DNA of 64,000 bases from Actinomadura citrea (GCF_013409045.1 NZ_JACCBT010000001.1:8720669-8784668); one strand, 5' to 3'. Positions 15,081 through 26,104 are shown, numbered from the stretch's first letter. Notes: generated by a model from the letters alone, not told the origin. Program-made: numbers and translations.

Positions 15081-15107
15081 GTCCTCCTGTAAGGTTTATA
15101 GGAGGAC
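15081..15107 (-). promoter_or_regulatory. Hairpin that sequesters the ribosome binding site of the CGNR gene
   Basis: On the minus strand GTCCTCCT is followed by an 11-base AT-rich loop and AGGAGGAC, an exact eight-base-pair stem. The 3' arm is the Shine-Dalgarno sequence of the CGNR gene, two bases before GTG. Folded RNA would hide the ribosome site, so translation may depend on temperature, a ligand, a protein, or ribosomes arriving from clpC. Confidence 0.55.
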
Positions 15108-15115
15108 TGTAACTC

Positions 15116-17611
<2,496 letters not shown>

Positions 17612-17832
17612 CTCCGAAAACCCCCCGGTAGTCGAAGGACACGTCACAACGACGGACATCCCCCTCCTCATGGCATGCCCCAGAAAACCCCCACGCCAAC
17701 CGTCCCGCGGCATGGCTCGCCTGTCTTCGGCGCGACGGACGGCGGACCGGTCAGGAATCGAGAAGCGCCCTTGACCGGGCCGCGCCTAGCGTGAGGACAA
17801 CGGATACCAGTACGGCCGACCGGAGGCAGGCG

Positions 17833-18297
17833 ATGGCACAGAATCAGCAGGTGAAGGCGCACAGGAGCGGCAGGCCCGGGGCGGTGTCGCGGTGGATGCA
17901 GCAGACGATGAACGCCCGCATGATGCGCAAGATCCGGCGCGGCCGCGCGACGTTCATGGGGATGCACGTCCTGATCCTGAACACGGTGGGCCACCGGAGC
18001 AGACGGCCGCGCGAGACGCCCGTGTCGTGGTTCCCCGGCGGCGACGACGCCTGGCTGATCGTCGCGTCCGGCGGCGGGAGCCAGGACCCGGACTGGTACG
18101 TCAACCTGATGGCGCACCCCGAGCAGGCGGCGATCGAGCTGGCCGGCGGCGACGCCGTGCCGGTGGCGCCGCACCGGCTCGACGGCGCCGACCGCGAGGA
18201 GGCGTGGGAGCGCATCACCGCCGCCCAGCCCCGTTACGCGAAATACCAGGGCAAGTCGGACCGCCGGTTTCCCGTCGTCCGCCTCACCCGCCGCTGA
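17833..18297 (+). CDS. Deazaflavin (F420)-dependent nitroreductase-family protein (DUF385)
   Basis: A 154-residue member of the F420H2-dependent Ddn-like family: basic N-terminus, then ILNTVGHRSRRPRETPVSWF, GDDAWLIVASGGGSQDPDWYVNL (read in pieces) and HRLDGADREEAWERI, all typical. Such enzymes use F420H2 (some use FMN or haem) to reduce quinones, nitro compounds or unsaturated substrates. ATG 17833 has CGGAGGCAG upstream; upstream in-frame codons lack support. It is divergent from clpC and convergent with the VOC gene. The physiological substrate is unknown. Confidence 0.85.
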   Translation: MAQNQQVKAHRSGRPGAVSRWMQQTMNARMMRKIRRGRATFMGMHVLILNTVGHRSRRPRETPVSWFPGGDDAWLIVASGGGSQDPDWYVNLMAHPEQAAIELAGGDAVPVAPHRLDGADREEAWERITAAQPRYAKYQGKSDRRFPVVRLTRR

Positions 18298-18313
18298 CCC
18301 GCCGGGCCGGCCT

Positions 18314-18754
18314 TCACTTCAGCGGCTCGGCCAGGGCGACGATGATGTTCGCCGGGCCGCGGAGGTAGCAGAGCCGGTAGACGTCCTCGTACTGCTCCAC
18401 CTTGCCGACGAGTTCGGCGCCGTGGCTTCGCAGGCGGGCGACGATGTCATCGAGGTCATCGACGGTGAACATGACGCTGCGCAGGCCCAGCATGTTCGGC
18501 GGCGCGACCTCAGGGTCGCCGGCGATCACTGCCGGCGACCGGAACTTCGTCAGCTCAAGCCGGCCCTGGCCGTCCGGCGTCTTCATCATCGCGATGTCGA
18601 CCTTGATGTCGTCGATCGCGTTGATGCTGTCGACCACGGGACCCTCGATCGGCGCCCTGCCCTCCAGCTCCATGCCGAGTTCGGTGAAGTAGGCGATGGC
18701 GGCCTCGAGGTCGTCGACGACGACGCTGACGTGGTCCATGCGTTGGATGGCCAT
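18314..18754 (-). CDS. VOC-family (glyoxalase/bleomycin-resistance-like) protein
   Basis: A 146-residue single VOC-fold protein: MDHVSVVVDDLEAAIAYFTELGMELEG at the N-terminus, read in pieces, and LRSVMFTVDDLDDIVARLRSHGAELVG in the second half form the paired beta-alpha-beta units. His7 and Glu residues at the strand ends (VEQYEDVYRLCYLRGPANIIVALAE) could bind a divalent metal. ATG 18754 follows GAGGAG. Families of this kind include methylmalonyl-CoA epimerase, dioxygenases and resistance proteins; the long acidic loop (DSINAIDDIKVDIAMMKTPDG) recalls uncharacterised actinobacterial members. No partner gene indicates its substrate. Confidence 0.82.
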   Translation of the reverse strand: MAIQRMDHVSVVVDDLEAAIAYFTELGMELEGRAPIEGPVVDSINAIDDIKVDIAMMKTPDGQGRLELTKFRSPAVIAGDPEVAPPNMLGLRSVMFTVDDLDDIVARLRSHGAELVGKVEQYEDVYRLCYLRGPANIIVALAEPLK

Positions 18755-18903
18755 GTGATTCTCCTCGGTGTGTTCGCAGGTGCAGGACACGGACGGTGCA
18801 GCTCCGGGCCGCATCGGTGGTGCCTGGTCTTGTGATGTCGTGATGATGCCGGTCGGCGGGACGCCGCCGACGGCCGCGGATCGGCCCTCTGGCCGCGGGC
18901 CGG

Positions 18904-19563
18904 TCAGGAGGACTGGCGCGCGGTGGCCAGTTTGACCGCGAACCCGATCAGCAGCACGCCGGTGACACGCTCGATCCCCGCCTTCACCCGAGGACGGCGA
19001 AGCAACCGTCCGAACCCGTCGACCACGGCGACGTACAGGCCGAACCAGACCAGGTAGAGCAGCGCGAACACCGCCGACAGCAGCAGCGCCCGGCCGCGCG
19101 CGGCGCCCGCCGACTCGGCCGACAGGAACTGCGGCAGGAACGTCACGAAGAACAGCGCGACCTTCGGGTTCAGCGCGTTGCTCAGGAACCCCTGCCCCAG
19201 CGCCGACATCGGCCGCCGCCGTGGTCGTCCTGGCCGCCCGGCCCGCTCGACCGGTGCCGCTTCCGGTTCACGGCGCGAGCGGGCGGCCGAGCGCAGGGTC
19301 TGCACGGCCATCCACAGCAGGTACGCGGCTCCGACGATCTTCAGAGCGGCGAAGGCGGTCGCCGAGGCGAGCAGCAGCGCGGACAGCCCGAGCGCGGCGG
19401 CGCCGGCGTGCACCGCCAGCCCGGCCACTCCGCCGACCGTCGTCAGCAGCCCGGCCGCCCGGCCCCCGGCGAGCGTGCTGCGGGTGACGAGGGCCTGGTC
19501 GGGCCCCGGAATCATGATCAGCACGAGCGCCGCGAGGGCGAAGGTCAGGATCGAGCTCTGCAT
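18904..19563 (-). CDS. LysE/RhtB-family amino acid exporter
   Basis: Membrane exporter of 219 residues with about six hydrophobic helices. The N-terminal signature MIPGPDQALVTRSTLAGGR (about 17-35) and the central motif GFLSNALNPKVALFFVTFLPQF (read in pieces, about 122-143) are those of LysE/RhtB translocators. An Arg/Pro-rich cytoplasmic loop separates the halves. ATG 19563 gives the standard length; the frame continues 17 codons upstream into the promoter. It is divergent from a LysR-type regulator with an inverted repeat in between, the classical exporter/activator arrangement (as in lysE-lysG), so substrate-induced export is likely; the amino acid is not known. Confidence 0.88.
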   Translation of the reverse strand: MQSSILTFALAALVLIMIPGPDQALVTRSTLAGGRAAGLLTTVGGVAGLAVHAGAAALGLSALLLASATAFAALKIVGAAYLLWMAVQTLRSAARSRREPEAAPVERAGRPGRPRRRPMSALGQGFLSNALNPKVALFFVTFLPQFLSAESAGAARGRALLLSAVFALLYLVWFGLYVAVVDGFGRLLRRPRVKAGIERVTGVLLIGFAVKLATARQSS

Positions 19564-19596
19564 GCCGTCCAGCCTGACGGCTCTCGACTCATCACG

Positions 19597-19618
19597 TCCA
19601 ATGCCTATGATCATTGGA
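19597..19618. promoter_or_regulatory. Candidate LysR-type binding site
   Basis: Inverted repeat TCCAATG-N8-CATTGGA between the divergent exporter and LysR genes. Size, spacing and position fit a LysR recognition site controlling both promoters. A second weaker repeat, CTATG-N12-CATAG, overlaps it. Confidence 0.55.
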
Positions 19619-19637
19619 TTCCATAGACGGAGTGAAT

Positions 19638-20504
19638 ATGTTGGACCTCGTCCGCCTGCGTGTGCTCGCCGCCGTGGCCCGCACCGGCTCGATCACCGCG
19701 GCGGCCAGGGATCTGCACTACACGCAGCCGTCGGTGAGCCACCACATCGCGCGGCTGGAGAAGGAGACCGGGGCCGCGCTGCTGCAGCGCGTCGGCCGCG
19801 GGGTCCGCCTCACGCCGACCGGTGAACTGCTGGCCGAACGCGCCATGGAGATCATCGGCAGGGTCGACGCCGCCGCGGCCGAACTGTCGGCCCACGTCGG
19901 CCTGAGCGCGGGCAAGGTCAGGCTCGCGGGCTTCTCCTCGGCCATGTGCACGCTCGTCCCGGCCGCCGCGACCACCCTCGCGGCCACCCACCCGGGCCTG
20001 GAACTGGGCCTCACCGACACGCACCCGCCCGAGGCGCTACGGCTCCTGCGCGCCGGCAGGGCCGACGTCGCGGTCGTCTTCCGCTACGACGAGTCGCCGT
20101 CCGAGGAACCCGGGATCCGGCTGCACCACCTGCTCGACGACCCCACCTACCTGGTCACGCCGGGGCCGTCCGGACCTCAGACCCTGGAGGCGCACCGCGA
20201 CGCGCGCTGGATCGCCGGCTGCGATCGCTGCCGTGGCCACCTGCTGGACCTGTGCGCCGGAGTCGGCTTCGCGCCGGACATCGCCTACAGCACCGACGAC
20301 ATGGTGGTGATGCAGTCTCTGGTGGCGGCCGGGCTGGGCGTCACCACCCTGCCGGGCCTGGCGCTCCGGGCCCACCGCGGCACCGGCGTCGAGGCGACCG
20401 AGATCCCCGCCTCGACCCGTCGCGTCTACGCGGCCACCTACGGCGAGCCGCCCGACCCACCGGCCACGACGGCCCTGCTGGCGGCCCTACGCCAGGCCGC
20501 GTGA
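19638..20504 (+). CDS. LysR-family transcriptional regulator
   Basis: A 288-residue LysR-type regulator. The N-terminal winged helix (LVRLRVLAAVARTGSITAAA, then LHYTQPSVSHHIARLEKETG) spans residues 3-60, and the effector-binding domain about 85-280 (VRLAGFSSAMCTLVPAA, VAVVFRYDE, GLGVTTLPGLAL). ATG 19638, preceded by GGAG, is preferred over a TTG eight codons upstream. It is divergent from the LysE-type exporter and probably activates it when the exported metabolite accumulates. Confidence 0.9.
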   Translation: MLDLVRLRVLAAVARTGSITAAARDLHYTQPSVSHHIARLEKETGAALLQRVGRGVRLTPTGELLAERAMEIIGRVDAAAAELSAHVGLSAGKVRLAGFSSAMCTLVPAAATTLAATHPGLELGLTDTHPPEALRLLRAGRADVAVVFRYDESPSEEPGIRLHHLLDDPTYLVTPGPSGPQTLEAHRDARWIAGCDRCRGHLLDLCAGVGFAPDIAYSTDDMVVMQSLVAAGLGVTTLPGLALRAHRGTGVEATEIPASTRRVYAATYGEPPDPPATTALLAALRQAA

Positions 20505-20619
20505 CCTGGCCGTCCGCTCCAGGGTCCCGGCCTTCACCCGCTCGACCAGCCTCCGAAAGGCATCCCGCGCAGTCATCGGCAGACCGCAGGGCCGAAGACC
20601 GGAACAGGTGAGCGCGTCC

Positions 20620-21600
20620 TCAAGGCTTGTGGTCGAGGCCCATGCCGACCCAGCGGCGGTAGGAGCCCGCGTCGACGTTGCCGCCGCACACGATGGTGAC
20701 GACGTGCCGGTCCGCGAAGCGGGCGCGGTCTTCGAGGATCGCCGCGATGCCGAGGGCGGCCGACGGCTCGACGACGAGGCCGGCCCGGTCGAGGAGCAGC
20801 CCCATACCGGCGATGATCGACGCCTCCTCGACCAGGACGGCGTCGTCGGCGACCAGGAGGAGGTCGTCCAGGACTTCCGGGATGGGGCGTCGTCCGGCGA
20901 CGCCGTCAGCGATGGTGTCGGTCGATTCGGTGGTGACCACGCGCTGCCGGCGCCAGGAGCGTGTCATCGCCGGCGCGCCCGACGGCTGGACGCAGATCAC
21001 TTCGGCCCCGGGCGCGAACGTCTTGAGCACGTGGCCCACACCGGTGGCCATCGCCCCGCCGCCGAGCGCGATCAGGACGGCGTCGAACGCCGGTGCGGAG
21101 TCGAGCAGTTCCAGCCCGATGGTCGCCGCGCCCTCGCAGGTCTCGATGTCCAGGCTGTCCTCGACCAGCCGGACGCCCTCGTGGCCCGCGATGGCCACCG
21201 CCCGCTCGCGCGCCATCTCGAAGTCGCCGTCCACCAGTTCCAGCCTGGCGTCCAACGCGCGGATGCGATCGAGCTTGGTCGCGGGCGCGAAGCGGGACGC
21301 GACGACGGTGACGTCGAGCCCCCGGCCGCGCCCGGACCAGGCGAGGGCCTGACCGAGGTTGCCCGCGCTGGCGCACACCGCCGCTCGCGGACCGTTCTCG
21401 GCGAGCAGCCCGGCGACGAGCTCGGTGCCGCGCCCCTTGAAGCTGCGGACCGGATTCGCCGTCTCCAGTTTGATGCTCACCGCGCACCCGAGGACGGGCT
21501 CCAGCGCCTCGCAGCGATACAGCGGAGTGTCGAGGAAGACCGGGGCGATCATCCGGCGGGCCGCCCGGATCCGAGCAGTGTCGAGGCGCGTCTCCAGCAC
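20620..21600 (-). CDS. PLP-dependent threonine/serine dehydratase-like enzyme
   Basis: Fold-type II PLP enzyme of 326 residues. The Schiff-base lysine is in NPVRSFKGRGTE (about residue 55), the Asn-containing substrate loop is ASAGNLGQALAW (about 77-88), and the glycine-rich phosphate cradle is ALGGGAMATGVG (about 178-189). Such proteins deaminate L-threonine or L-serine to 2-oxo acids, or racemise or eliminate related amino acids. It lacks the C-terminal ACT domain of biosynthetic IlvA, so it belongs to the catabolic/single-domain group. Start is GTG 21600. It is not in an operon; the convergent LysR gene ends 115 bases away. Confidence 0.85.
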   Translation of the reverse strand: MLETRLDTARIRAARRMIAPVFLDTPLYRCEALEPVLGCAVSIKLETANPVRSFKGRGTELVAGLLAENGPRAAVCASAGNLGQALAWSGRGRGLDVTVVASRFAPATKLDRIRALDARLELVDGDFEMARERAVAIAGHEGVRLVEDSLDIETCEGAATIGLELLDSAPAFDAVLIALGGGAMATGVGHVLKTFAPGAEVICVQPSGAPAMTRSWRRQRVVTTESTDTIADGVAGRRPIPEVLDDLLLVADDAVLVEEASIIAGMGLLLDRAGLVVEPSAALGIAAILEDRARFADRHVVTIVCGGNVDAGSYRRWVGMGLDHKP

Positions 21601-21682
21601 GACACAGCAGCCTAGCCCGGACGGCCCCTGACAAAGGCCGCGCCGGGGGCCATACCCTGCCGCGCCCGGCGCCCCGGAAGGC

Positions 21683-22456
21683 TCACAACCCGGAACCGCC
21701 CGTCGCGTCGATCACCCGTCCGGTCACCCAGCGCGCGTCGTCCGAGGCGAGGAAGGCCACGATGTCGGCCACGTCCTCCGGCCGCCCGACCCGGCCGAGC
21801 GCGGCCAGGGACGCGGCGTGGGCTTCGGCCTGCGGGTTTCCACGCAGCCAGCCCGCGTTGACGTCGGTGTCGATGATGCCGGGCGCCACCGAGTTCGCCG
21901 TGATGCCCCGGGGGCCCAGTTCCTTGGCGAGGTTGAGGGTGAAGGTGTCGAGCGCGCCCTTGGTGGCGCCGTAGGCGATGATCTCCGGCATGGCGAGGCG
22001 GGCCGCACCGCTGGAGATGTTGATGATCCGGCCTCCGTCGCGCAGCCGTCGCAGCCCGTGCTGGACGATGAAGAACGGTGCGCGGACGTTCACGGCGAAG
22101 ACCTCGTCGAAACCGTCCTCGGTCAACGACGCAAGATCATGACTGCGGCCGATGCCGGCGTTGTTGACGATGATGTCGACGCCCCCGCCGGGCGCGTACT
22201 CGTCCGCATGGGCGTCGAAGGCCGCCCACAGGCGGGCCGCGTCACCGTGGTGCCCCAGCTCCGCCTGCAAGGCGAAGGCCCGGCCGCCGTCCTTGCGGAT
22301 GCGCTCGACGACCTCGTTCGCGGCCGTCTCGTCGCGCGCGTAGGCGACGGCGACGGTGGCCCCGTCCCGGCCCAGACGTTGGGCGATGGCCCGTCCGATG
22401 CCACGGCCGGCGCCGGTGACCAGCGCGACCTTCCCCTCAAGAGCACGTGCGTCCAT
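21683..22456 (-). CDS. Short-chain dehydrogenase/reductase (SDR)
   Basis: Classical SDR of 257 residues. The cofactor motif VTGAGRGIGRA is at about 14-24, NNAGIGRS at about 99-106, the catalytic Ser in NISSGAAR (about 146-150), and YGATKGA (Tyr/Lys, about 160-166). The C-terminal motif AALGRVGRPEDVADIVAFLASDDARWVTG, read in pieces, is standard. Arg/Lys-rich residues after the first beta strand (AYARDE) suggest NADP(H). It is divergent from a TetR regulator with two inverted repeats in the intergenic space, so it is probably TetR-repressed and induced by its substrate or a related electrophile. Confidence 0.9.
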   Translation of the reverse strand: MDARALEGKVALVTGAGRGIGRAIAQRLGRDGATVAVAYARDETAANEVVERIRKDGGRAFALQAELGHHGDAARLWAAFDAHADEYAPGGGVDIIVNNAGIGRSHDLASLTEDGFDEVFAVNVRAPFFIVQHGLRRLRDGGRIINISSGAARLAMPEIIAYGATKGALDTFTLNLAKELGPRGITANSVAPGIIDTDVNAGWLRGNPQAEAHAASLAALGRVGRPEDVADIVAFLASDDARWVTGRVIDATGGSGL

Positions 22457-22471
22457 GGGCTGTGACCACTC

Positions 22472-22522
22472 CTCAAATTTTTGAGCGATGACTCAAGAAA
22501 TACGGTAGCACGCCTTCTTGAG
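22472..22522. promoter_or_regulatory. Two nested inverted repeats, TetR operator candidate
   Basis: CTCAAA-TT-TTTGAG at 22472-22485 and CTCAAGAA-N15-TTCTTGAG at 22492-22522, both perfect, share the half-site CTCAA. They lie in the 81-base gap between the divergent SDR and TetR starts and would cover both promoters. Confidence 0.65.
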
Positions 22523-22537
22523 CGTTCGTTCTAGAAT

Positions 22538-23161
22538 GTGGGGGTGGGTGACACACGGGCGAAGCGAGGGCGGCCCAGGGCGTTCGACCGCGACGCGGCA
22601 CTGACCGCGGCCACACGGCTGTTCTGGGAACGCGGCTACGAGGCCACCTCCGTCGGCGAGCTGACCGAGGCGATGGACATCAGACCCGGCAGCCTCTACG
22701 CGGCCTTCGGGGACAAGAAATCACTGTTCAGGGAGGTGGTGCACAGCTATGGGCGCTCCCCCGTGGGCGCCTTCATGGGCGTCGCCCTCGATGAGGAGCC
22801 CACCGCGCAGGGCGCGTTCGCCCGCATTCTGCGCGAGGCTGCCGTCGTCTACACCGACCCGGCGCACCCGGCCGGATGCCTGACGATCAGCGCGGCCACC
22901 AACGTCACCCCGCAGGACGCCGAGGTGGCGGCATTCCTCCGCGATCTGCGGAACAGGAACCTGGACGTCTTCCAAGCCCGCCTTGAGACGGCACGACAGG
23001 CCGGCGAACTGCCCTCCACGGCGAACCCCCGCGCCATGGCCGCGTACTTCGCCGCCGTCATCCAGGGCATGTCGCAACGCGCCTGCGATGGAGCCACGGC
23101 GACCGAGCTGACCGAAACCGCCGAACTGGCCCTCGCCGCGTGGCCCGCGCCACGCGGTTGA
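22538..23161 (+). CDS. TetR/AcrR-family transcriptional regulator
   Basis: Repressor of 207 residues from GTG 22538 (GTG 22544 is equally possible). The N-terminal three-helix DNA-binding domain is clear: AALTAATRLFWERGYEATSVGELTEAMDIRPGSLYAAFGDKKSLF, read in pieces, at residues 20-65. The C-terminal ligand domain is similar to the YcdC/AcrR group (CLTISAATNVTPQDAEVAAF). It is divergent from an SDR gene with two inverted repeats in between and most likely represses both. The inducer is unknown. Confidence 0.9.
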   Translation: MGVGDTRAKRGRPRAFDRDAALTAATRLFWERGYEATSVGELTEAMDIRPGSLYAAFGDKKSLFREVVHSYGRSPVGAFMGVALDEEPTAQGAFARILREAAVVYTDPAHPAGCLTISAATNVTPQDAEVAAFLRDLRNRNLDVFQARLETARQAGELPSTANPRAMAAYFAAVIQGMSQRACDGATATELTETAELALAAWPAPRG

Positions 23162-23213
23162 CCGACGCTCCACCGAAGCCGACCAACCGAACGCGTCGGC
23201 GGCGCGGATGCCC

Positions 23214-23762
23214 TCAGCCGCCTTCGCCACCGTCGGAGGGTTCGCCGGCCTTGCGTTCGACGCCCCGGCGCATCGCCTCCAGGAAGACCTTGGCCACGAC
23301 GCCCAGGAAGACCAGGTCGCCGAGCATCTGCACGACCGTGAGGGCGCGGGCCGTCTGCGAGATCGGGACGATGTCACTGAAACCGACCGACGTGAAGATC
23401 GTGATGGTGAGGAACAGGGCGTCGACGTGCGTCAGCGGCTCGGAGAAGCCGGGCGGGGTGTCATGGCTCATCAGGAGGTAGCCGGAGGCGAAGAGCAGGA
23501 GGAACAACGCGACGGTCGTCCCCAGAGCCTCGATCGCGCGGAGCCTCGGGGAGCGCGAGCGCGCGATCGACCTCGCCTGCCATGTGGCGAGCGTTCCCAG
23601 CGCGAACAGCGCCACGGTCAGCCCGACGCCGGTCAGCGTCGTGAACGGCCTGTTCAAGGGAGCCGTGAAGTACACGATGATGAGAGCCACCGTGGTCAGC
23701 GTCGTGCGCAGGGTCACCCTGACCAAGGGCCGGACGCGGGCTCTTCGCGATTGCGCCGTCAC
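23214..23762 (-). CDS. Two-pore-helix type ion channel (Ion_trans_2 family)
   Basis: Membrane protein of 182 residues with four hydrophobic segments: two N-terminal (about 20-37 and 44-60), one at 82-98, then a pore loop and a final helix (TVVQMLGDLVFLGVVAKVFL). The pore loop reads FLTITIFTSVGFSDIVPIS. In canonical potassium channels the filter is TVGYGD; here it is SVGFSD, conservative at Gly and Asp but altered at two sites. There is no RCK/TrkA domain. GTG 23762 gives the start. It lies 85 bases downstream of gdhA on the same strand. Potassium selectivity is inferred from the family and needs measurement. Confidence 0.8.
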   Translation of the reverse strand: MTAQSRRARVRPLVRVTLRTTLTTVALIIVYFTAPLNRPFTTLTGVGLTVALFALGTLATWQARSIARSRSPRLRAIEALGTTVALFLLLFASGYLLMSHDTPPGFSEPLTHVDALFLTITIFTSVGFSDIVPISQTARALTVVQMLGDLVFLGVVAKVFLEAMRRGVERKAGEPSDGGEGG

Positions 23763-23847
23763 TCTCCGCTCATGCCCCGGACCGCCCCTTCTGAGCCATC
23801 CGGCGGCTCGGAAGCGGGCGGTCCTGCGGCGGAGGTGACGCGCTTCG

Positions 23848-25224
23848 CTAGATGAGGCCCTGGGCGAGCATCGCGTCGGCCACGCGCTCGAAGCCGGCGA
23901 TGTTGGCGCCGACCACGTAGTCGCCGGGGGCGCCGTAGCGGTCGGCGGTCTCGTAGCAGGTGTCGTGGATGCTCGTCATGATGGCCAGCAGCTCCTCCTC
24001 CACCTGGGAGAAGGGCCAGGCGGCGCGGCTCGCGTTCTGCCGCATCTCCAGTGCGCTCACCGCGACGCCGCCCGCGTTGGCGGCCTTGCCGGGGCCGAAG
24101 GCGACGCCCGCGTTCTGGAGAACGTGCACGGCGCCCGGCGTGGTCGGCATGTTGGCGCCCTCCGACACGGCCTTCACGCCGTTGCGGACGAGGATCGCGG
24201 CGGCGTCGGCGTCGAGTTCGTTCTGCGTCGCCGACGGCAGCGCGATGTCGGCGGGGACGTCCCAGACCCGGCCGCCCGCGACGAACCGGGCGGAGGAGCC
24301 GCGCAGGTCGGCGTAGTCGGACACGCGGCCCCGGTCGACCTCCTTGACCTGCTTGAGCAGGTCGAGGTCGATGCCCTTCTCGTCCACGACGTAGCCGCCG
24401 GAGTCGGAGACGGTGATGACGTTCGCGCCGAGCTGCTGCGCCTTCTCGATGGTGTAGATCGCGACGTTGCCGGAGCCGGAGACGACGATCTGCTGGCCGT
24501 CCAGGTCCTCGCCGCGGCGGCGCAGCATCTCGGCCGTGAACATCACGTTGCCGTAGCCGGTCGCCTCCGTCCGGACGGCGGAGCCGCCCCACAGCATGCC
24601 CTTGCCGGTCAGCATCCCGGCCTCCCACCGGTTCGTGACGCGGCGGTACTGGCCGAACAGGTAGCCGATCTCGCGGGCGCCGACGCCGATGTCGCCGGCC
24701 GGGACGTCGGTGTGCTCGCCGACGTGGCGGTGCAGCTCGGTCATGAACGACTGGCAGAAGCGCATGACCTCCGCGTCGGAGCGGCCGTGCGGGTCGAAGT
24801 CGCTGCCGCCCTTGCCGCCGCCGATGCCGAGGCCGGTCAGCGCGTTCTTGAAGATCTGCTCGAAGCCGAGGAACTTGACGATGCCGAGGTTCACCGTGGG
24901 ATGAAAGCGGAGCCCGCCCTTGTACGGCCCGAGCGCGCCGTTGTACTCGACGCGGAAGCCGCGGTTGACGTGGATCTCTCCGTCGTCGTCCTGCCACGGG
25001 ACGCGGAACATGATCTGGCGTTCCGGCTCGATCACCCGCTCGACCAGTTTGGCGGTGGCGAGGCCCGGCCGCGCGGCCAGCACCGGGCCGAGGGATTCCA
25101 GCACCTCGTGCACGGCCTGGTGGAACTCGGACTCGCCCGGATCTCGGCGCAGCACCCCCGCGTAGGTCTCCTCCAGGACGGCCATGGTCTCGGGCGGAGC
25201 CGGCAGGCGTGAGGCGAGGGGCAT
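23848..25224 (-). CDS. gdhA: NADP-specific glutamate dehydrogenase
   Basis: Assimilatory glutamate dehydrogenase of 458 residues, the usual length of the hexameric bacterial enzyme. It interconverts 2-oxoglutarate plus ammonia with glutamate. Conserved features: GPYKGGLRFHPTVNLGIVKFLG, read in pieces (glutamate-binding Lys), the catalytic lysine region GGGKGGSDFDPHGRSD (about 124-139), PAGDIGVGAREIGYLFGQY and the Rossmann segment VSGSGNVAIYTIEKA. ATG 25224 fits the family N-terminus; an upstream GTG would add ten non-conserved residues. The ion channel gene follows on the same strand. No regulator adjoins it. Confidence 0.95.
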   Translation of the reverse strand: MPLASRLPAPPETMAVLEETYAGVLRRDPGESEFHQAVHEVLESLGPVLAARPGLATAKLVERVIEPERQIMFRVPWQDDDGEIHVNRGFRVEYNGALGPYKGGLRFHPTVNLGIVKFLGFEQIFKNALTGLGIGGGKGGSDFDPHGRSDAEVMRFCQSFMTELHRHVGEHTDVPAGDIGVGAREIGYLFGQYRRVTNRWEAGMLTGKGMLWGGSAVRTEATGYGNVMFTAEMLRRRGEDLDGQQIVVSGSGNVAIYTIEKAQQLGANVITVSDSGGYVVDEKGIDLDLLKQVKEVDRGRVSDYADLRGSSARFVAGGRVWDVPADIALPSATQNELDADAAAILVRNGVKAVSEGANMPTTPGAVHVLQNAGVAFGPGKAANAGGVAVSALEMRQNASRAAWPFSQVEEELLAIMTSIHDTCYETADRYGAPGDYVVGANIAGFERVADAMLAQGLI

Positions 25225-25377
25225 GGTGAGGATCCTTCCTTGAGACCCCCTCACTCTAAAACCCGTTCCGGGCTGCGCCGGGACGCCTCGCCGCGGCGAA
25301 CCTCGTCCGGACGGGCGGCCGGGCCGCGTTCTCCCTGGTGTGGGGCGCGGCCCGGGCGGCGCAGTTGAGGGCCCGAC

Positions 25378-26028
25378 TCAGCCCAGGCACTTCTTCCACG
25401 CGAAGTGGTACGTCGTCCTGACGCTCCCGTCGGTGGAGTCGAAGGCCATGAAGCTGGTCTTCGCGGCGTCCGAGGTGCCCTTGTAGACGCGCAGCTCGGT
25501 GTTGATGTTGAAGTTGCGGTCCTCACCGCACGGCTTGAAGACGAGCTCGGAGACGTCGGTGCGGTCCGAGAACTGCCAATTGTCGGAGTACCCCCCGCGG
25601 ATCGTGTGGCTGACGGGCGTGGTCTGCGCCATGCCCTGGTGGTAGTAGTTCGCCTTCTCCATCCCGGACGCGCCGTCCTCCAGGTGCGCGAAGCCCCGGT
25701 AGTCGGCGCCGGCGATCGCGTACGTGAAGCCCTGCGGGACGTGCACGTTCAGGTTGATCTGGCAGTTCTTCCGGAACTCGGTCGGGTTGGAGCCGCCTCC
25801 GGCCTGGGCCAGGTAGTCGCTGTAGGTGACGGTGAACGCGGTGTTGTCGCTCGCCGCCGCCACCGCGGTCGTCCCCGCGCGGCAGCCCGACCCGTTCACG
25901 GTGTTGACGTCGATGACGATCCGGTCGGGCGGGGGCGGGTCCGCCGTCTCGGCGGACGCGGGCACGGCGGCCAGGGGGAGCGCCAGGGCGGCCAGGCAGG
26001 CCGCCGGGACGGACAGTCCTGTGCGCAT
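25378..26028 (-). CDS. Secreted DUF4360 protein, copy A
   Basis: Exported protein of 216 residues: signal peptide of about 27 residues (SVPAACLAALALPLAAVPAS, then A-E), then a beta-rich domain of the DUF4360 family with the conserved starts NTVNGSGCRAGTTAVA and AFTVTYSDYLAQAG, a central FRKNCQINLNVHVPQGFTYA, read in pieces, and the terminal TTYHFAWKKC. Four Cys residues can make two disulphides. It is 216 residues like its neighbour at 26105-26755, and 15 residues around FTVTYSDYLAQAGG are identical in both, so the two arose by tandem duplication. The function of DUF4360 is unknown; relatives occur in fungi and actinomycetes. Confidence 0.85.
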   Translation of the reverse strand: MRTGLSVPAACLAALALPLAAVPASAETADPPPPDRIVIDVNTVNGSGCRAGTTAVAAASDNTAFTVTYSDYLAQAGGGSNPTEFRKNCQINLNVHVPQGFTYAIAGADYRGFAHLEDGASGMEKANYYHQGMAQTTPVSHTIRGGYSDNWQFSDRTDVSELVFKPCGEDRNFNINTELRVYKGTSDAAKTSFMAFDSTDGSVRTTYHFAWKKCLG

Positions 26029-26104
26029 CGGTTGTTCTCCTCTACTCGGGGCTGGATGGAAGCCGGCATGCTCGGCGCCGGTGGTCACGGCCGTGAACGG
26101 CCCG

